Assembly: GCF_028769735.1 (NCBI RefSeq)
Contig: NC_088170.1
Location: 49,943,585-50,007,584 of the forward strand
Direction of reading: 5' to 3'
DNA from: Zonotrichia leucophrys gambelii
Lineage: Eukaryota > Chordata > Aves > Passeriformes > Passerellidae
Length of the DNA: 64,000 nucleotides
The notes under the pieces were generated by a model. That model did no database searches and had not been told where the DNA came from. It worked only from the letters and a program-made list of their open reading frames with translations. A program made the position numbers and the translations under genes. Shown here piece after piece: positions 58,237 to 64,000 of this stretch (the first letter of the stretch is position 1; every line of letters starts with the position of its first letter).

Positions 58237-60819
58237 TGTTGCCATGACACATTGACAGCTAATTAAAATCTGTGTATGTTATAGGAAAATAAGCCACAGG
58301 CCATGTTTCTTGGTGCTTATTTCTTAGTCTAAAAGTGAGTCAGTTCCATGTATTCCAGTTCTGTTTTCACTTCTGGTTATTTGTGATCTCAAAATTGTCC
58401 TTGTCACTCAACAGTGTAGTATTCAGTTTCATGTTTTAAAGTATTACTGAAAGTGAAGGAAATAACTGCTGCAATCTGAATTCCTTGGAACAAGGTTAGA
58501 AGTTACGAAGCCCAGTTAGGTCTTCATATATTGTCAAGAATTAAATAAAACAGGAAGAAGAATGTGTTACTTTTTACTGGACATTTTCTCATTTGGCATT
58601 GTACCAAACTTCCTTCCTTAATACTTTGTTGAAAATATTGCTTAGATCATAACACTACTGTAATTATAAAAAATTAAGTTTTCATTATATATAACTGCAT
58701 GATTCTCTAGCTGCAGCTATATGCAGATTCAGCAGCAATGAGATGAGAATAATAAAAAAGAGGTATCTTAAAAGGTTGACTGAATTTCTCCCATAATCCT
58801 TCTCCTAGTCTGAACAGCTGTCCCACTGAGTGCCCTGCAGATGGAGCATCTGTGATAATCTGTATTTCTCTAGCACAGAAGTATTTGATTGTATATTTCT
58901 AACTAGCCTGCAATGGCCAGATCTTTTAGGCAATGAAAGATGACAAACAGTTGCCATTATGAAAGAAAGCTGTCCACTGGCATTCATCCTGCTATGCATT
59001 TTGCTCAGTAATTCACTTAGTCTGACTATGAATCATCAGACTGAGTCCCAGGAAGAAAAAATAACAGATAGCCACTGTATTAATAGGGCTGATTAGTTTT
59101 CCACTGTATCTCAACAACTGTAGTTTATTCTATCTGGGGATAAAGTGGGAAAAACAAAGCATTTTTTCTTACTTGCTTGTTTTTTGACTACTTTATTGAG
59201 CAATGTCTCTGTGACTGTGGATATGAAGAAAGCATATAGTTTATGCTCAAAAAACAAGCAAACAAAAATGGAAGAAATAGTCTGAAGATAGCAAAATGTT
59301 TCACCCGTATTTTCCTGACACATCTTCTATGACTTTAATAAGAGATTTTAATAAGAGGTAAGTGGTCTAGGGCATTTTAAATGAGGAGAAGGAAAGATTG
59401 AAGTGACAGGGTTCAGCTGACTACAGGTTAGTGCTGTGCTATCTTTCAGAGCATTCTCACAGATAATCCATGTTGATGTGCATGTAGACACAATGCACAA
59501 GATACAGTCTAGGTAAGCTGATATTTAGATACAAAAATGATTAATAAGGTACTAAATGGAATAAGAGATTAGATGATTTGACTTGCCTGAATGTCTCTGG
59601 TTTCAAAACAACTAGAATTTTCTGTTGATTCTGTTTGCTTTATCTGAGATATTACACCCCACAGTAAGAAAATGTGTGGAATTAATTTCTTTGTCACTTT
59701 ATGAGTAACAGAAAAACTCCATGGGATAAATACTAATTTGACTTCTGCTCATTTATAAGCAAGTTACTCTATCGGTGTTGATCTTTGATGTTTTAAGTGC
59801 TATTAAATTTTTCTAGATCTAGTCTGTGGTCTGACTCTCTTCAACCAAACCAGCCCAATTTTATTTTTGAAAGCTTGACTGAGATGTTGGCAAGAAATCC
59901 AGTGTTGGAATACCTCCGAGCAACTGCACCACTGAGACAGGCATAATAAATGGCTAAGCCCAAACCTGGAAGCCAAAACTCCTCCTTTGTAGTTACAACT
60001 CTGTCTGGACAAGTAATTTCATCCATTAAATTTTCCAATTTTAAGAATTTGTATAAACTTATGAGACTGATCGTGATCAGATTGTGGGAGTAGTTGGGGC
60101 TTTTGGAGGGGAAAAAACCAAAACCCTAAAACCATTCCAATGAAGATCAAGATAACACAGAAGCATTGCCTTCTACTCAGTAATATGCGAAACTAAGTCA
60201 TCTATTTTTTGATGACCATAATGTTTCCCTTGAATGCAAAGTGTCGTGTTATAGCCTTTGGAATGCGAGCTGTCATTCCCAAGACCCATATTGGCAGAAT
60301 TTCTTTCTTTGGGCCAGTAGTGATCTCATCCAGACTGAGAACTAAAATCATTCTTCTGCCTTGGAGGATTACAGAGTTCATTGTGGTACTTTGGGTATAA
60401 TGATTCTATATTTTAGAGTTCAGAGCAATATTGATTTGGCATCTAAATTACACTTTGTCCCAGTGTAAGTATGCATATCTTTGTGTGGCCTTATTTCTAG
60501 TTCTTCATATCTTAGATAAAACATGTTTGCTAAAAATAAATAATTGAAATCACTTAACACTTCAAAGTGATAAGTCAATAACATTTTTTGATTAGGCAAA
60601 TCCATTATTAACAGTCCACACAGAGGGGTTATCTTTAATCTCCTATGTGTGTCCAATCTATATTTATAGAAGTAATTTTGACATCCTGAAAGCAAATGCT
60701 GATGAAAAACATAGAGGAAGAAATTAAGTAGAGGTAAAGAATCCATCTCTTTTCTGCTGTCCTTCATCTAGAAAATAAACCCTAGGATTCACATCCATTT
60801 TATTAAAGGTCTTTCCTAA
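58237..60819. other. Unique intron 2 sequence, no feature seen
   Basis: AT-rich with no recognisable exon or interspersed repeat. TTTAATAAGAG is duplicated near 59335 and 59347. Confidence 0.5.
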
Positions 60820-60960
60820 AGAGCCTCCTTTTCTCCATGCTAAACAGCCTCAGCTCCCTCAGCTGCTCCTCATAAGATTTGGGCTCCAGACCCTTCCCCT
60901 GCTCTGTTGCCCTTCTCTGGACACACTCCAGCACCTCTATTTCTTTCTTTCAGTGAGAGC
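60820..60960 (-). mobile_element. CR1 LINE internal fragment, minus strand
   Basis: Contains AGCCTCCTTTTCTCCATGCT, CAGCTCCCTCAGCTGCTCCT, CATAAGATTTGGGCTCCAGA and CTTCTCTGGACACACTCCAG, an antisense CR1 order. Both ends are missing. Confidence 0.9.
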
Positions 60961-63839
60961 TGAAGTGGAAGCCAAAAGGAGAACTGGATGCTCATTGTAG
61001 GAGTGGAATCATAGGGACTAAGGTTGAGGAGCAGAGTTAGATATGAACATTTCCTGGAAAGAAAGGCTAGGAAAATTTTCTTCATTCTGCCCTGGACAAG
61101 AGTGGTAAAGGTTATGGTATAGCAGGCCTCCATTTAATCTACTTTGTTTGGTTTTATTTCCATTCTTTGTGAATTGCCAGTTACTTTTTCAGATCTGACA
61201 CCTTTGACAAACATTCTTCCTCCGTGCACTCTTGAAGATATATTGTGCGTATTTTTGTTCTCCTCAGGTTTCCAAAGCACAGTTTGGGAGAAGTCATTTT
61301 CAAATGACTTTCATTTTCAGCAATATTTTTCAAAATGGCTGGCACAGCTTTGATTTATGATTTCCATCATAACACCTATAGTAAAACAATCTGCTCTTGT
61401 TTAAAAACATTCAGTTCTTTCATTTTTACTTTGGTTTTCAGCAAGTTATATAAACTGCAGCAGTTCCACCACCTGCTGCCTACACCAGATGCATTTATGT
61501 TAGCATTTTAGTTCATATCAGGAGTGGACTTTTGAAGCAAATCTCCTGTCTGCACCCCACTTACTAAGCTTTGGTTTGCAAGGTAGAGTTGTCTCACAGT
61601 GTGTGGCATGGGTTCATCTTTACTGGTACCAAACAGGGATTGTGTTGCAGGAGAGTACCTTACACCCTTCAGCAGGCAATGGGCATTCAACCCAGGGCAC
61701 CAGACAGACCTAGACTGAGATAAAACCTTCTGAAAAACATCTGGTATGGACATCTGGTCCTCAACCTCATCTGTTTCCCTCTATAATGCTACTTGTATTG
61801 TTCAGCACTGTTTGCTAATACACACACCCAATATGTGCTCCAGCATTTGCAGAATTCATACATAAACGTGTGTTTTGCTGCTCAAATGTTATTTGGGTTA
61901 TCATGACCAGACTCCATTCCTTCTCAGACTCCATTCCTTAGGGGATTCCCCTTTATTCCTGCCCCAGATCAGACCCTGACATTGATTTCCTGTACATTTT
62001 ATTCCATAGTTTTTTATCAATGCTATAGCTACACACTGTCTTCTGGGATGAGCAAAGATTGCAAATTTTATCATGAGATGCATCTTAGGACTTTATTACA
62101 CACTGAGTCACAAGTAATGACTACCAAGTTGTAGAACTTAAGTTCTACATACAAAACCACAAAATAAAAAACTATGGAAGTTGGAAGGAGATTATAGTTT
62201 CTCTGGTTTTAATTTACTTGTTTTTACTGAACATAATCGTAGACAGTAGAGGATTTAAAGACAAGATGAAAAATGCAATGATGTCTTTCATCAAAAGAAT
62301 CATGGAAGAAATTTTCCAAAAGCACCGTAGTGGGAAAAAGAAAATAGTGGTTTTAGTCAGTTCTAATGTCAATGATGGAAAGAGCAGAATAACAGAAATG
62401 CATGTTGGAAAAAAAAGATGGTGTTCTGAAGGAGAGACTGCAGGTGGGCTATGGGTTGGGTATGTCAGTGGAAAGAGAATGGAAATTTCTACTGCCTTGG
62501 GGCAACTGCAGGAGTCTGAGGAAGTGTTGGGCTTTGCCAAAAGGAGCAAAAGAAATAGAGCATGGAGTAGGGAGTGCAGCTTAACTCCAAGGGACGGCCA
62601 TGGGAAGTTGTCTCAACCCAAACTGACAGAAACATGTGAGAGAGAGCTTTAAAGAGTTTCCTGCAGCTTGGAAGATCACTGAGCTGTCTGAAATCAGACC
62701 TGGAAACAGAAGCCTGTTTGCAATGATGCACAGGGCAAGCTGAGAGTTATTTGTGTCCTTCCTGACCCTGCTTGGAGGCTTTTCTGCTTAAAAGTTAACT
62801 ATTCTAATTTATTTCTTTTTATTTCTTTCTTGATGTTAAAAGCCTTCAACATTTGTTAGAAAATTCTCTATAGAAGACTTGAGCAGATTAATATCCAAGT
62901 GTTGGTTGACTTGATCTGAGAATTTCTTAAGGGACACTTTTGAAAGAGATGAAATATTAGCCACTCTTTTCCTGTGGAAGTGCATTACAAATCAGGATAT
63001 TGCATTATTTTTCCAGGTGATAAATTAAAACTGACAACTAAAGGACAAATCTGACTCGAGGAGGAGCTGAAAGTTTACCCAGTGTGCTGTTTCCAAAGGA
63101 CCAGGGCTTGCTTGGTACAGGGCTCAAGTCCCCACCTGTAGGGTGCTGATGTTCACAAGCCTGCGGCTTGATCTCCCTTTGGGTTGTTTGACTGTTGTGC
63201 CTGCCAGTTCCTTCTGTTGCTACTTGCAGGCAGTAAATGTGTTTGCATACCATCTGCAGTAATTCTGATGCAGCAAGCTGATACTGGTAACTGGCTTGAC
63301 TTGTACTTGTTCAATAATTTAGTTCAGGTTTCTTTCTAGCTGGCTGTCCAGGTGAGCATCTTGTCTGACTGGCTATTGTCATGGTTACAGGACTGGCTGC
63401 TTATCTTCCTCCCCCTATGGTTTTCTGAGTGCAATAGGAGAGCTGTCCTTGCCTGGAGTACCAGATAGCAAATCTTCACTGACAGACTGGGATGTGGCAC
63501 ACTGGCCTGCAAATGAGCACTGGTTTATTTCAACATATCTGGTAGAATTCAAATATACGCACTGTGTACACTAATATTAGCTCTTAGATGCTACTAAGTG
63601 GGAAGTTAACTGAAGTCATTCCATTTTCTTGAATCTCTATCATTAACTCTTGGTTTTAATTAGCATTTTGAAGTATTGCCAGAAATCCCTGTCAGGAAAA
63701 ATATCTATATATTTTCAAACACATTAACATACACAAAATATTGTTCCATTTATATTAGCATGTTATATAAACAAAAGATTGTCAGAGCTGATGCTGCTCT
63801 TTGATTTATGGAGTACTTGTCCGTTTCCTGAAAACAATC
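60961..63839. other. Unique intron 2 sequence
   Basis: No exon, RNA gene or interspersed repeat recognised. The 144-codon ORF at 62218-62652 (+) is K/E/S-rich and resembles nothing I know; its flanks show no poly-A or duplication that would mark a retrocopy. Confidence 0.45.
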
Positions 63840-64000
63840 AAGTCTTTGGTGGAGGACATGCTGCGTGTGTCCCTGATGTGTGTCTGGGCTGGCCCCAGTG
63901 AGATGGCACACAGCCCCTGTGCCCTGGAGAAGGCTCCTGCTGCAGCACAGGAGCTCCTCTCTGCCAGGCAGCTGCAGAGGAGCCAGATGGATGGAGTGGG
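63840..64000. other. GC-rich end of window, nature unknown
   Basis: Composition rises abruptly in GC near 63850 (GCTGCGTGTGTCCCTGATG and a run of CTG/CAG-rich sequence). It could be the edge of an element or of a GC-rich functional region cut off by the window. Confidence 0.3.

Larger units (their letters stand above)
29961..64000 (+). other. PTPRZ1: PTPRZ1 intron 2 (5' part; 3' end outside the window)
   Basis: Starts with the GTAAGC donor. Exon 3 should continue with the glycine codon split at the donor, then the conserved A-L-N-Q-K-N-W-G segment of the carbonic-anhydrase-like domain. No such sequence was seen on the + strand up to the window end, so intron 2 appears to exceed 34 kb. A divergent or very short alternative exon could have been missed by eye. 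Confidence 0.68.

Noticed and set aside
57727..58255. Overlapping ORFs of 136-144 codons on both strands near the LTR
   Set aside because: They lie in the CpG-rich part of a solo LTR where stop codons are rare; no retroviral protein is encoded.
62218..62652. 144-codon + strand ORF rich in K, E and S
   Set aside because: No recognisable family, no poly-A, no target duplication and no splice signals that would support a retrocopy or exon; compatible with chance.
1..64000. CRISPR arrays, bacterial operons, integrases, tRNA or rRNA genes
   Set aside because: None seen on either strand; the sequence is vertebrate intronic DNA, so prokaryotic-type systems are not expected.

Overview
The window reads as a 64-kb piece of a bird genome, probably passerine or at least neoavian. 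It is AT-rich and poor in CpG, and has no operons, ribosome binding sites or long ORFs. Its interspersed repeats are almost all CR1 LINE fragments and ERVL-type LTRs, with no mammalian-type SINEs. The lineage call rests on repeat content and is an inference.

Only one protein-coding segment can be supported: a 66-bp exon at 29895-29960 on the + strand. It has clean AG and GTAAGC splice signals and encodes the short N-terminal block that follows the signal peptide of receptor-type tyrosine phosphatase zeta (PTPRZ1). Most of the window is therefore PTPRZ1 intron 1 (left, at least 29.9 kb) and intron 2 (right, at least 34 kb). Exon 1, with the signal peptide, and exon 3, with the start of the carbonic-anhydrase-like domain, were not found and probably lie outside.

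Left part (1-29894): CR1 tails at 1-486 and 2050-2262, a minus-strand ERVL-type solo LTR at 9195-9771, and an old CR1/L3-like remnant at 16708-17190. Also here are a CpG-retaining, homeodomain-site-rich candidate regulatory block at 18360-18720, two hairpin or foldback sequences (15801-15837 and 22096-22185), a tandem duplication carrying two POU octamers (23171-23245), and a 271-bp (GGAA)n array ending 227 bp before the exon.

Right part (29961-64000): adjacent palindromes and a GC-rich minisatellite near 31.2-31.5 kb, minus-strand CR1 copies at 33604-34178 and 40420-41430, and a 182-bp pure (CCTT)n array with a compound tail at 42271-42556. Further right are an ancient L3/CR1-like LINE at 43590-44475, a candidate conserved block at 48370-48850, two CR1 tails back to back at 49262-50065, a plus-strand ERVL-type solo LTR at 51197-51770, a CR1 tail at 51868-52070, a 1,267-bp CpG-rich solo LTR with a perfect 5-bp target duplication at 56965-58231, and a CR1 scrap at 60820-60960.

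No novel multi-gene system is present. The most interesting structural observation is that the only exon is flanked by long, mutually complementary repeats, (GGAA)n upstream and (CCTT)n downstream. In the pre-mRNA these could pair across the exon. The exon is also phase-symmetric (1-1), so skipping it would keep the reading frame.
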